Positions 43,549-52,448 of a stretch of 64,000 nucleotides of DNA are shown here, piece by piece. The DNA comes from Flavitalea plasmicola (GTDB taxonomy: Bacteria > Bacteroidota > Bacteroidia > Chitinophagales > Chitinophagaceae): positions 1-64,000 of the forward strand of contig NZ_JAUOTO010000002.1 of assembly GCF_030546645.1 (NCBI RefSeq), written 5' to 3'. Numbering within the stretch: position 1 is the stretch's first letter; each line of letters starts with the position of its first letter. The notes below the pieces were generated by a model. It searched no databases. It worked only from the letters and a program-made list of their open reading frames with translations, and was not told the DNA's origin. The position numbers and the translations under genes are program-made.

Positions 43549-44955
43549 TTAGCGGGGGGTGGTTTCAGACAAAGGCAGCGGCACCACGTATACGGGGACC
43601 CTGGACGCATTTGTCATGGCGTCAGGTATGGAAGGCGTATTGGTTCGCTTATAGTAAAAGAATAACTGACCCTCTCCGTAGAACTCCTTCCTGTATTCTT
43701 TCAAAAGCTCGGCAGGCATGGAGGCATTTGCAGCAAGACCCGGCAACCCCCTGTGGGTACGCACGGAATCGATATAGTTACGTGCTTTCACAGGATCCGT
43801 TTCTGTTTCGGCAAGAATGTAATAGAGTTCCGATTTTCGGATCATCGGCTGCAGGAATGCCCACGGCTGCGACAATGATACGTCTTCATATTTGAAAAAA
43901 GTACGGAAGGACCTGGTGGTCTGACGCCAGGTGGTGGGGTACCGCCAATCGTTCTCATTGTTCTCAAACGTAGTGCGAAGATTGGCCGCGTCGGGGGCCA
44001 GCAAGCGGGTGTCTGTCAGGGCGGGACTGAAGAAAGTCGCATAATTTTTATACAGGTTCCTGTTATATAGAGCAAACAGCAGCTCAGTAGAAAAGATCCG
44101 GTCCGGCGTGGAAGAATTGATGATAGAGGTATAAGGAAGCCAGGGGAACCACTGCTCGCCCTGGGTCAGCACAGCCAGGGCGGCATCATGCGCTTCCGTC
44201 GTCTTGTTGCCCCATAGATATACACGCGCCTTCAGCGCTTTTACGGCAAAATAGTTCATCCGCTGATTCCGGTGGCCTGTATAGAAATCGGGGTCATTTA
44301 TAATCCCCGATCTTATGATGGCATCATCTGCCAGCAGACTTTCCGCGGCAGTCAGGTCCTGCACCACCCTTTCCACCCCTTCTGCCGATGTAAGGATGGG
44401 TTGCGCCGTTCCATCGGCAACGGTGTAGTATGGCACCGCTTGTTGGTTTTCACCCAGGCTGTACACGGGACCAAACAAACGCATCATATCGAAGTGCAGA
44501 AGCGCTCTGACTGCAAGCGCCTCGCCTTTCATCAATTTACCCTGATCTTCCGAAACCACGCGATCTTTTATAGATCCTTCGATCTTTTCAAGAAAAAGAT
44601 TGGCGGACATTATTGTCTGGTAGGCGCTCTTCCAGATGGTGTTGAATACGTCTTGCGCCTGCTTGGCATTATAGTTGTTCTGTTGATATTGTTCATAAAA
44701 ATTGACACCGTCCACCAGGGCCCTGTAACGCTGGGCCATCAGCTCTATATAGGTTTGGGTGAGCGCGGCCCCGTAAAGGTCGTTGCTGGCCAGGCCGATA
44801 TAGAGGCCGTTCAGCGCCTGCTGCGCGGCTGACTTGTTAGAAAAGACCTGTACTTCCGTATAGGCGCCCGTTGGCTGCACCTGCAGGTATTTCTTACAGC
44901 CTGCACTAAGAAAGATACCGGCGAGCATTATATTGATGATCTGTTTTCGGTTCAT
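43549..44955 (-). CDS. SusD/RagB family outer membrane lipoprotein (locus A)
   Basis: 468 residues, lipoprotein signal ending FLSAGCKK. SusD-like features: KGEALAVRALLHFDMMRLFGPVY, MNYFAVKALKARVYLW and a C-terminal RKSELYYILAETETDP ... LLKEYRKEFYGEGQLFFYYKR. The C-terminal block differs somewhat from the glycan-binding SusD at 29784, closer to RagB-type proteins thought to handle peptides. The gap to SusC is 15 bases. Confidence 0.92.
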   Translation of the reverse strand: MNRKQIINIMLAGIFLSAGCKKYLQVQPTGAYTEVQVFSNKSAAQQALNGLYIGLASNDLYGAALTQTYIELMAQRYRALVDGVNFYEQYQQNNYNAKQAQDVFNTIWKSAYQTIMSANLFLEKIEGSIKDRVVSEDQGKLMKGEALAVRALLHFDMMRLFGPVYSLGENQQAVPYYTVADGTAQPILTSAEGVERVVQDLTAAESLLADDAIIRSGIINDPDFYTGHRNQRMNYFAVKALKARVYLWGNKTTEAHDAALAVLTQGEQWFPWLPYTSIINSSTPDRIFSTELLFALYNRNLYKNYATFFSPALTDTRLLAPDAANLRTTFENNENDWRYPTTWRQTTRSFRTFFKYEDVSLSQPWAFLQPMIRKSELYYILAETETDPVKARNYIDSVRTHRGLPGLAANASMPAELLKEYRKEFYGEGQLFFYYKRTNTPSIPDAMTNASRVPVYVVPLPLSETTPR

Positions 44956-44970
44956 TGTCCCCTGTTTTAA

Positions 44971-47900
44971 TTAGAATGAAACATTGATGCTGAGACTGGC
45001 TGTCCGGGCGTATGGATAATCTATTCCCCGTTCTGTTTTTATCTTTTCAAGACGGAATATATCATTCATATACATGGTAATGGAAAGCGACTGCAGTTTG
45101 AGCTGTTGCAGCCATTTTGCATCGGTGCGCCAGCTCAGGCTGAACGATTCACCGATGAGGTGATTATCTTCCTGTATGAAGCGCGAGGTAAGGTTGGCGG
45201 CAGTACTTTTAATATCGGTGAACTGCGCGATATCGCCCGGCTTTTTCCAGCGATCGTACAGCGCTCGTTTGTCGAGGTTCTCGGGAGCGTATCCGACATT
45301 TTCAACTTTATTATACAATGCATTATTGAACACGTATCCGCCAATGCGATAACGCAGCGTGCTGTTCAACGAGAGGTTCTTGTAAGTAAAAGTAGTACTG
45401 ATGCCGCCTTCTATCTTTGGCCGCGAATTGCCGACTTTTACAATGTCGTCGGTGGAATAGTCGAAAGAGATCGTGCCGTCTTTTTTCCCGAGCAGTTCCT
45501 TGCCGGTGGCGGGATCTACGCCGTGTGAAACTACCGCCCAGATATCGTCCGGGCTGTACCCATCTGTAAAGCGCAGCAGCCCCTGGCTTTTCGTTTGGTC
45601 TTCATTCAATTTAGCCAGTTTATCGGCAAGGCCACCATACAGGCTTTTGTAACGGCTTCCCATAATGCCTATGGACCATACAATGCCTTTGGATGGTATG
45701 TTTACCGGCTGTACCCGTATGTTCATGTTCCAGCCCTTAGTGCTGAGGTAGCCTGCATTTATTACATAATTACTGCCTGTTCCGACGGAAGAAGGTAATG
45801 TACCTTCGGCGCCAATGGTCAACGGATCCGTTTTCTTGTCGAAGTATTCTATATAGCCGCTGACCCTGTTGTTCCAGAAGCCGAGGTCGATGCCATAGCT
45901 CACCTGTAGCGTGCGTTGCCAGTCCACCGTCGGATTGCCCAGCGAGTATACGGTGATGCCCTGGCCGAAGGCGTTGTTGTTGCCGGTCTGGTAGCGATAG
46001 GTAGAGATAGAGCTGAACTGGCCAAGGTTCTCATTGCCTGTATAACCTGCATTGACACGTAGTTTAAGCAGGCTGAAGAACTGCATTTTTTTCAGGAATG
46101 CTTCCTGGTGCAGATTCCAGCCAAGGCCGCCGGAAAGGAATGGCTTAAATACGTGATCGGTACCAAATACGCTGGCCCCATCCAGGCGGTATACCGCATC
46201 GAACAGGAAGCGCCGGTCCCACGCATAGTTGAAGCTCGCGAGAAGGCCCGCGCTCCGGGCTTTGGCATTGCTGGCGGTGGGTGTGCCGAAGGGGGTATAG
46301 CTGTAGGCATAGATGGGATTGCCGTCGGAACCATAGGGAAAGCCCACGGCGGAAAATCCTCTCGATTCGCCTGTAACTTCCGACAGGTCGCCCCGGACAG
46401 TGGCGCTGAGTTGGTGTTTGCCGATTATTTCACCATAGCTAAGCATCGCATACCCGCGATAAGCATAATTTTCGTCATTTATTTGTGTATAGCTTCCTTT
46501 TTGCTGCAGATCTGCATTGTCGAACAACGTATTTTCCGGGGGCACGAACCCTACGTTCTTTGAATAAGCTTTCGAGAGCTGGATCCCGGCCTGGAGGCGG
46601 ACCCTGGCAGAGAGCGTATAAACAGCATCGAGGTTGTCGAAGAAGGAAAATGATTTAGTCTCGTTGATGCCGGAAAATGACACGTTATACAACGGATTGA
46701 TAATGGTCGGATCAAATTCCCCGTCAAGATATTTGCCGACCGTACCGTCCGGCAATGTTTTCCGGTAATATGGGATCGCCTCTGCAAATTTGGCAAAAGA
46801 GCCATAGGGCGACTCGTCAGCTTTGACGCCTGATAAAGACAGGGTATTGTACAGGTTCAGCCGGTCTTTGCGGTAAGAGACGCCGATATTGCCACCCCAC
46901 GTCCCTCTGCCGGAACCTTTCATAACACCAATTTGTCTACCCATGGACAAGGAAGCGTTGAACATAAGATCGCTGTTACCACCTGCAAACTGGAGGGAAT
47001 GTCTGTGCGAAAGGCCGGTGCGCAAGGGTTCGTTGAGCCAGTAAGTATTTACACCGCGTTTTATCTCCGCCAGGCGATGATTATATTTTTCCTCGTTACG
47101 CCATTGCGCGGGTCCTGTGGTGTCGTAAAAAAAGCCATGTAGCCGCTCGTACTCCAGCTTTTCCGCTGCATTCATCAGGTTGTAGCTATGAAGATCAGGT
47201 ATTTCAAACGTAAGGTCGGCGGTGTAGGACATTTGCAGCTTGCCGGGAACTGCGCGCTTGGTTTCCACTACCACCACTCCATTGGCAGCCTTGGCGCCAT
47301 AGAGCGCGGTGGAAGCGGCATCTTTCAGGATGGTGATGCTGGCCACGCGGTTCATATCCAGATCATGAATGATCTGTAAGGTGGTTTCGAATCCATCCAG
47401 GATAAAAAGGGGCTGGTTCGGGTCCTGGCTGAACTGTCCATTCAGCGTATTGGTATTAATGGTGGTTTGTCCCCTGATCTCAAATGTAGGCATCGTATTG
47501 GGATTCGAGCCCTGGAGGTTGTTTTCCACTTTGATAAAGGCGGGGTCGAGACTGCGGAGACTTTCCAGCACATTCCGGTTACCCACTGTTTTCAATTGTG
47601 CACCTGTGTATACCGTGGCCGCACCGGTGAAGCTAGCTTTGTCTCGTTTGATGATGCCGGTATTGATGACCACCTCCTCTATGCGCTCATCATCCGCGTC
47701 CAGCACGATATCCAGCAGATCGATCTTATTGGAAAGAATGCGTACCTCAGCCGTTTTGTACCCGATGTAGCTGACGACCAGTATTTGTCCTGGCTTCGCC
47801 TCGATCGTAAACCGGCCGGCGGGGTCAGTGGATGCGCCCTGCTTTGTTCCTTTCACCAACACGCTGGCCCCTACGAGCGGCCGGCCATCGCGTCCCCGTA

Positions 47901-48300
47901 TAAGGCCCAGAATGGGGGGCCGTTGGGGGTTAGGGTCCGGGGGCTGTGCAGCAGGCGCGTTATGAGAAATATGGATCCCGGCAGGTGTTGCGCCCGCCTT
48001 CTTACTGACGATGATGGTTTTGTTCCTGATAGTATATTTGAGAGGAAGTTCGCTGAAAAGCTTATCAAGAAACTTATCGATATCCATATTACGGGCGTCG
48101 ATAGAAACTGGTCCGACCTCATTGAGAATGTCCGAACTGCAGAAGAACACATAGCCTGTCTGTTTTTTAGCCACCGAAAAAACTGAGTCGATACGGCAGT
48201 TCTTTACAGAAATAGTAACAGTTTGGGAGATGCCTACGGCACATATGTGAAGGAGGCCGATGGTCACGAAAAGGCGGCCCCAACAAGAGAGAAAATTCAT
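44971..48300 (-). CDS. SusC/RagA family TonB-dependent transporter with STN domain (locus A)
   Basis: 1109 residues from the ATG at 48300, which gives a signal peptide ending VGISQ. An upstream ATG at 48393 overlaps the FecR gene. Domains: STN (about 27-80, VTISVKNCRIDSVFSVAKKQTGY in part), a carboxypeptidase-like domain (LGLIRGRDGRPLVGASVLVKG), plug (IIKRDKASFTGAATVYTG) and barrel to the C-terminus (SLSINVSF). The STN domain connects ligand binding to the FecR and sigma proteins of the same operon. The cargo is unknown. Confidence 0.95.
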   Translation of the reverse strand: MNFLSCWGRLFVTIGLLHICAVGISQTVTISVKNCRIDSVFSVAKKQTGYVFFCSSDILNEVGPVSIDARNMDIDKFLDKLFSELPLKYTIRNKTIIVSKKAGATPAGIHISHNAPAAQPPDPNPQRPPILGLIRGRDGRPLVGASVLVKGTKQGASTDPAGRFTIEAKPGQILVVSYIGYKTAEVRILSNKIDLLDIVLDADDERIEEVVINTGIIKRDKASFTGAATVYTGAQLKTVGNRNVLESLRSLDPAFIKVENNLQGSNPNTMPTFEIRGQTTINTNTLNGQFSQDPNQPLFILDGFETTLQIIHDLDMNRVASITILKDAASTALYGAKAANGVVVVETKRAVPGKLQMSYTADLTFEIPDLHSYNLMNAAEKLEYERLHGFFYDTTGPAQWRNEEKYNHRLAEIKRGVNTYWLNEPLRTGLSHRHSLQFAGGNSDLMFNASLSMGRQIGVMKGSGRGTWGGNIGVSYRKDRLNLYNTLSLSGVKADESPYGSFAKFAEAIPYYRKTLPDGTVGKYLDGEFDPTIINPLYNVSFSGINETKSFSFFDNLDAVYTLSARVRLQAGIQLSKAYSKNVGFVPPENTLFDNADLQQKGSYTQINDENYAYRGYAMLSYGEIIGKHQLSATVRGDLSEVTGESRGFSAVGFPYGSDGNPIYAYSYTPFGTPTASNAKARSAGLLASFNYAWDRRFLFDAVYRLDGASVFGTDHVFKPFLSGGLGWNLHQEAFLKKMQFFSLLKLRVNAGYTGNENLGQFSSISTYRYQTGNNNAFGQGITVYSLGNPTVDWQRTLQVSYGIDLGFWNNRVSGYIEYFDKKTDPLTIGAEGTLPSSVGTGSNYVINAGYLSTKGWNMNIRVQPVNIPSKGIVWSIGIMGSRYKSLYGGLADKLAKLNEDQTKSQGLLRFTDGYSPDDIWAVVSHGVDPATGKELLGKKDGTISFDYSTDDIVKVGNSRPKIEGGISTTFTYKNLSLNSTLRYRIGGYVFNNALYNKVENVGYAPENLDKRALYDRWKKPGDIAQFTDIKSTAANLTSRFIQEDNHLIGESFSLSWRTDAKWLQQLKLQSLSITMYMNDIFRLEKIKTERGIDYPYARTASLSINVSF

Positions 48301-48353
48301 ACTTGCAGTTGTTTTGGTAATTAAATAGCAGTCGAGGTAGCTATAGAGAAGGT

Positions 48354-49514
48354 TTAATGTGTTACGATCAAAGTGTGCCCTTCGATATTGCATTGGATAC
48401 CGACCTCCCGAAGCGTTTCGATGACCTGAGATAATGTCAGGTCTCTTCCTACCTCACCGAAGAATTTTGCTTTCGGCGGGTCTCCGATATATCTTATTTT
48501 AATATCGTACCACCGTTCGAGCTGTTTCATGACCTCCTCCAACGATTCGTCCTGGAAATTAAAGAGCCCGTTCTTCCAGGCCATTATTTTCTGTATATCG
48601 GCGTTCCTTATCAGCTGAATTTCGCCATCCTGTTTTACCCGTGTTTGCTCTCCGGGTTTTAGGGGCTGCACATGGTCGGACGTATATAAGCGTACGGCCC
48701 CCGTCAATAAAGTAGTATTGATAGTCGCGTCGCCAGGATACGCTTTAACGTTGAAGCTTGTTCCCAGCACTTCGATCTCTGTCTTATCATTCACTTTTAC
48801 TTTAAACGGTTTTGCCGGATCCCCGGCAATTTCGAAGTATACTTCGCCGGTGATAGTTACGGGACGCTCTTTACCGATGAATGCTGTAGGGTAAGTAATA
48901 GATGAAGCTGCGTTAAGCCAGGCTCTGGAGCCATCAGGCAGCCGGATACTGAATTGACGCCCATTTGGGGTAGTCATTGTATTGAAGGTCATTGCACTGG
49001 CATTGCTTGCATTGTAGGCAAGGCTGCCATCTTTCAACAAGACCTTCGTGCCCTTCTGTTCGGCCACCGTGCCATTGTCCATGCTGTCCAATTTCACCTG
49101 GGTTCCATCGGCGAGGGTAAGGATTGCCCCCTCATGGCCAGGGGCTATGTCTGTACTAACAGCCACGTCCTGGTGCTGCCTCTTACCGGAGGTCCAGAAG
49201 TAGGCGCCGATGGCAAATAAAATGATGACGGCTGCTGCATAGCGAACCCATGCCATTCTGAGAAAATGGATGCGATGTGCAGGCTTGGGGGCAGCAAAAA
49301 CTGCGGTGTGTATATTTTGCCAGACCTTATCCGCTCTTTGCCCTTCGGCAATGGATGAAGCCCGCATTTGAGCCAATTCCATATGAAGGCGTTCGCCAAT
49401 AAGCGACTCAAAACGCGGGTCTTCAGCGGCTTTTAGAAAAGAAAGCAGCTCTTCTTTAGACAGACGCCGGTGGTGAAATCCCTCTAACAGCCGTATGAAT
49501 TGGTCTTCGGTCAT
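48354..49514 (-). CDS. FecR family anti-sigma factor (locus A)
   Basis: 386 residues. Cytoplasmic N-terminus (1-85), membrane helix (VRYAAAVIILFAIGAYFW), FecR domain (LPDGSRAWLNAASSITYPTAF, TGEVYFEIAGD, VLGTSFNVKAYPGD, LLTGAVRLY) and a DUF4974-type C-terminus ending in VIETLREVGIQCNIEG. Four-base overlap with the sigma gene. It controls the sigma factor in response to the STN domain of the SusC protein. Confidence 0.94.
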   Translation of the reverse strand: MTEDQFIRLLEGFHHRRLSKEELLSFLKAAEDPRFESLIGERLHMELAQMRASSIAEGQRADKVWQNIHTAVFAAPKPAHRIHFLRMAWVRYAAAVIILFAIGAYFWTSGKRQHQDVAVSTDIAPGHEGAILTLADGTQVKLDSMDNGTVAEQKGTKVLLKDGSLAYNASNASAMTFNTMTTPNGRQFSIRLPDGSRAWLNAASSITYPTAFIGKERPVTITGEVYFEIAGDPAKPFKVKVNDKTEIEVLGTSFNVKAYPGDATINTTLLTGAVRLYTSDHVQPLKPGEQTRVKQDGEIQLIRNADIQKIMAWKNGLFNFQDESLEEVMKQLERWYDIKIRYIGDPPKAKFFGEVGRDLTLSQVIETLREVGIQCNIEGHTLIVTH

Positions 49515-50149
49515 ATATATAAAGACGAATGATAAAGAATAGAGGGGGACAACAACTTAAAAAAAAGTAGAAAAAGTAGAAAATCGTCTGTCTGGCCGGT
49601 TTGGGACAGAAAAAATGCCCTGATCGATCGTATGGCCCGACCTATATGTTCTTTCACCGTGGACTTTTCGACTTTCATTTCCGTTGCGATCTCGTCATAG
49701 GTTAGTCCGTTTTCGCGGCTTAGCTTATATGCCATTCGTTGCTTTTCAGGCAAATTGCTGATGGCCTGATGGTAGATATTTGCATATTCCTTATTTGTCA
49801 GGATGGATTCCGGTGAGATGTCTGATTGATCGAACACCTCTTGTAAGTATTGTTGATATCGCCTGGAAAGTCTGCTCTTCCGGAAGCGATCCTGATATTC
49901 ATTGCGGGCGGTGACAAAGAACCAGCTCATAGGATCTTCCATTTCATTAAATACCTGGCGTTTCTCCCAGGCCTTGACGAACACGGCCTGTACGATGTCT
50001 TCTGCATCGATGTTCCTATTGGTGTACTTGAACATAATAAGATACAACTGATCAAAATACCGCCGGAAGAATTCGGAGAACGCATCCTGGTCACCATCGG
50101 CAATACGTCGAAGCAGTTCGGTTTCATTATATGGTTGACCTGTAGACAA
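49511..50149 (-). CDS. ECF RNA polymerase sigma factor (locus A)
   Basis: 212 residues. Region 2: AFSEFFRRYFDQLYLIMFKY and NIDAEDIVQAVFVKAWEKR. Region 4: ISNLPEKQRMAYKLSRENGL and YDEIATEMKVEKSTVKEHIG. The C-terminus is a hydrophobic tail (FLLFLLFFKLL), as in the other ECF factor of this window. It heads the 15-kb operon down to 35236, so the ABC transporter and the MutS-like fusion are probably part of its regulon. Confidence 0.93.
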   Translation of the reverse strand: MSTGQPYNETELLRRIADGDQDAFSEFFRRYFDQLYLIMFKYTNRNIDAEDIVQAVFVKAWEKRQVFNEMEDPMSWFFVTARNEYQDRFRKSRLSRRYQQYLQEVFDQSDISPESILTNKEYANIYHQAISNLPEKQRMAYKLSRENGLTYDEIATEMKVEKSTVKEHIGRAIRSIRAFFLSQTGQTDDFLLFLLFFKLLSPSILYHSSLYI

Positions 50150-50734
50150 TCAAGTATTTGTTGAATTGTTTTTGAAACTTGTAAAAGTCAAAAGAAGGAA
50201 AGGTTGGTGGTATTATGAAAAAGCCAGACGAGCGGCCGGCAGGGTGAAGGTAAAGAAAAAATAACTATATTTATTTTAAAATACGATCACCTATAAGGGT
50301 CAATGCGCGCGCACCAGATCAGGCCGGCCTCTTGTTTTTCGATGGTGGGACTACAGCTGAAACTTAGTCCCATACAACCCAATCCAAGGGCTGATAGTTC
50401 CGGTCAATTGACAAACATGCCCTCCGACAATTTAACAAGGCGATTCTTTATATATCCGAAGACTCCATTCAAAATGCCGAAAATGTCCAGGCGGAGATCC
50501 TTTGACAATCTGATATCAAGAATGTTTTCTCCAAGCTCCCTGCAATATACCAATGGACGTTTCCTGCGTCGATGTCGCGGGGAGCCGCCAGCCATTTTTA
50601 TCTTTCCTGGAAAAGGGCGAACAAAAATAAAAAGGCATCCGGGCCGGAAAAATGATATTATTCAGGGCAATCGCTGATTCATATCATGCGTAAGGTTTTC
50701 CATTTCAACTAGCTTCCCTATTAAAATTATCAAT
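50150..50734. other. Intergenic region without a confident gene
   Basis: It should contain the divergent promoters of the locus A sigma gene and of the gene at 50735. I found no clean TAnnTTTG element. Two weak open frames overlap here on opposite strands (50303-50677 plus, 50404-50595 minus). The minus one reads rather protein-like at its end (LRLDIFGILNGVFGYIKN) and could be a small gene or a remnant, but nothing supports it further. Confidence 0.3.
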
Positions 50735-51832
50735 ATGAAAGCCCATCTTTCCAAACAAGAGCAAGAAGTATTTGGCGCAGTAAAATATCAGCCCGAGGTT
50801 TCCATCATTCTGCCGTTTGAGCCAGCCATTTCATTACAGACTGAGCTGCATCATCAACTGAAAATTGCAGTGGGGAAGGTCGAATCGCAATTATCAGCAA
50901 ACTATCCTAAAGACAAGGCCATGCTTGTGATCGGCAAGCTTAGGGACCTTGTCCAAAACATTAAATTCGATGCCAGCAAAAAAGGGTTGGCTATATTTGT
51001 TTCGCCCCTCATAGAAAAGCTATTTTACTTCGATTTTCCTGTAAACGAAAAGATCGTTATCGGCGAAACATTTGCGATCCGGGACCTCATCTATTGCAAA
51101 AAGCAACTGATCCAATATCTGGTGCTTCAGCTGAGTGGCGAATCCTCAAAAATGTACCTGGACGATGGCACTAAGTTTGTTCTTCTTAAGTCCGACATCC
51201 CCCAGAATATTCATGCATTCGAAAGAGACATGCCGGAGAAAGTCGGGAAATTCTCCGATCCGGAAGACCATAAAGAAATTCTGATAGATAATTTCCTGCA
51301 CCATTGCGATCAGGGGCTTACCCTGATCTTGAAATCATATCCACTGCCCGTGTTTGTAACTGGAACCGACAGGGTGCTGGGGCATTTTAAAAAGATAACC
51401 CGGAATCCAAAAAGCCTGGTCGAATTCATACCCGGGAGTTACCTGGCGGCTTCCGAAGCTGAGCTCCGGGAGGTGATTCAACCTTACCTAAAACACCGGC
51501 GGGAAATCAGGGAGAAGGCTTTACTGCTGCAAATAGAGGAAGCGCTCAGCGAGAAAAAGCTGGAATCCGGCATCAGGCAGGTGTGGCAAGCAGCCACTCA
51601 TAAGAATTGCCGTTTGCTGCTGGTCGAAAAGGATTTCATGTATCCTGCTCGCCAGGGATCTCAACCCGATAGCATTTACAAGGAAGATGTCGGCTCGAAT
51701 AGCCCATTTTACATAAAGGACGCTGTAGATGGTGTAATAGAGAAAGTGTTGGAGGCCGGGGGAGATGTTGAATTTGTCAGCAATGGAGCACTGAAGGATT
51801 ATGAACGTATAGCCTTGATAAGGTTTTATTAG
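50735..51832 (+). CDS. baeRF family protein (archaeo-eukaryotic release-factor-like), family 3-like
   Basis: 365 residues, cytoplasmic. The protein ends with an eRF1 domain 3-like pattern: DGVIEKVLEAGGDVEFVSNGAL ends in IALIRFY, as in baeRF proteins. The middle (GLAIFVSPLIEKLFYFDFPV, VKFVLL-type strands) fits the domain 2-like part. baeRF proteins are predicted to act on stalled or inactive ribosomes, often beside hibernation factors or CBS-domain proteins. None of those is seen here. The assignment rests on motif memory, so the subfamily is tentative. Convergent with the VOC gene. Confidence 0.62.
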   Translation: MKAHLSKQEQEVFGAVKYQPEVSIILPFEPAISLQTELHHQLKIAVGKVESQLSANYPKDKAMLVIGKLRDLVQNIKFDASKKGLAIFVSPLIEKLFYFDFPVNEKIVIGETFAIRDLIYCKKQLIQYLVLQLSGESSKMYLDDGTKFVLLKSDIPQNIHAFERDMPEKVGKFSDPEDHKEILIDNFLHHCDQGLTLILKSYPLPVFVTGTDRVLGHFKKITRNPKSLVEFIPGSYLAASEAELREVIQPYLKHRREIREKALLLQIEEALSEKKLESGIRQVWQAATHKNCRLLLVEKDFMYPARQGSQPDSIYKEDVGSNSPFYIKDAVDGVIEKVLEAGGDVEFVSNGALKDYERIALIRFY

Positions 51833-51851
51833 TCATTTTTTGAATGACTGG

Positions 51852-52361
51852 CTAACCGTAGGTAAGGTCGGTGCTTTGTCCTACTTCGATAATATAGCCG
51901 TCCGGATCACGGATGTAGCAGCGGATCTCGCCATACTTGGGTATCGGCTCCGTAATGAACTCGGCCCCTCTACTTTTCCATAATTCGTAGCATGCCTGAA
52001 TATCCGCAACACGGATATTCATAAAACTGTTGATATTATCAGGTTGGGGAACGCTGAGTGTCACCGTCGGCTTGTCGGGAGTCGGCCCGCCTCCAACGTT
52101 CACAATGAGCCAGGTATTCGCGATCTGGAGATACGCAGGGGCGCCGCTGTTGTCGCCTTTGCTCAGCATACGGGCGCCGAAAACCTTTTCGTAGAACCGA
52201 GCCGATCTGTCGATGTCGGCAACGGTAAGGAAGTGTGCGACGGTGAACCCCTCCCGGGGAGGCATCTCATAGCTCTTCTGCTCCACCTGGACGGGATTTA
52301 TTGATGATCCCAATTCCGATGCACGGTGTTCATCTGTTGATGCTGGTTCATTTGTATTCAT
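51852..52361 (-). CDS. VOC/glyoxalase superfamily protein
   Basis: 169 residues. After a variable N-terminus of about 38 residues comes a single VOC unit pair: FLTVADIDRSARFYEKVFGARML and MNIRVADIQACYELWKSRGAEF, ending in YIRDPDGYIIEVGQ. The histidine and glutamate expected at metal positions appear as H43 or so in TVAHFLTV and E in IIEVG. Members include glyoxalase I-like and antibiotic-binding proteins. The substrate is unknown. It lies 87 bases downstream of an oxidoreductase gene on the same strand. Confidence 0.85.
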   Translation of the reverse strand: MNTNEPASTDEHRASELGSSINPVQVEQKSYEMPPREGFTVAHFLTVADIDRSARFYEKVFGARMLSKGDNSGAPAYLQIANTWLIVNVGGGPTPDKPTVTLSVPQPDNINSFMNIRVADIQACYELWKSRGAEFITEPIPKYGEIRCYIRDPDGYIIEVGQSTDLTYG

Positions 52362-52448
52362 ACCTGCTGCCGATTAGTTGGTTAGATTGAGGAACAAAAA
52401 GAAGCGAGAATTGTTCGATGTATATAACCGCCCGACCTCCCCGAGTCC

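Noticed and set aside
50303..50677. 124-codon plus-strand frame before the baeRF-like gene
   Set aside because: The translation is basic and low in complexity, has no family, and overlaps an equally weak minus-strand frame.
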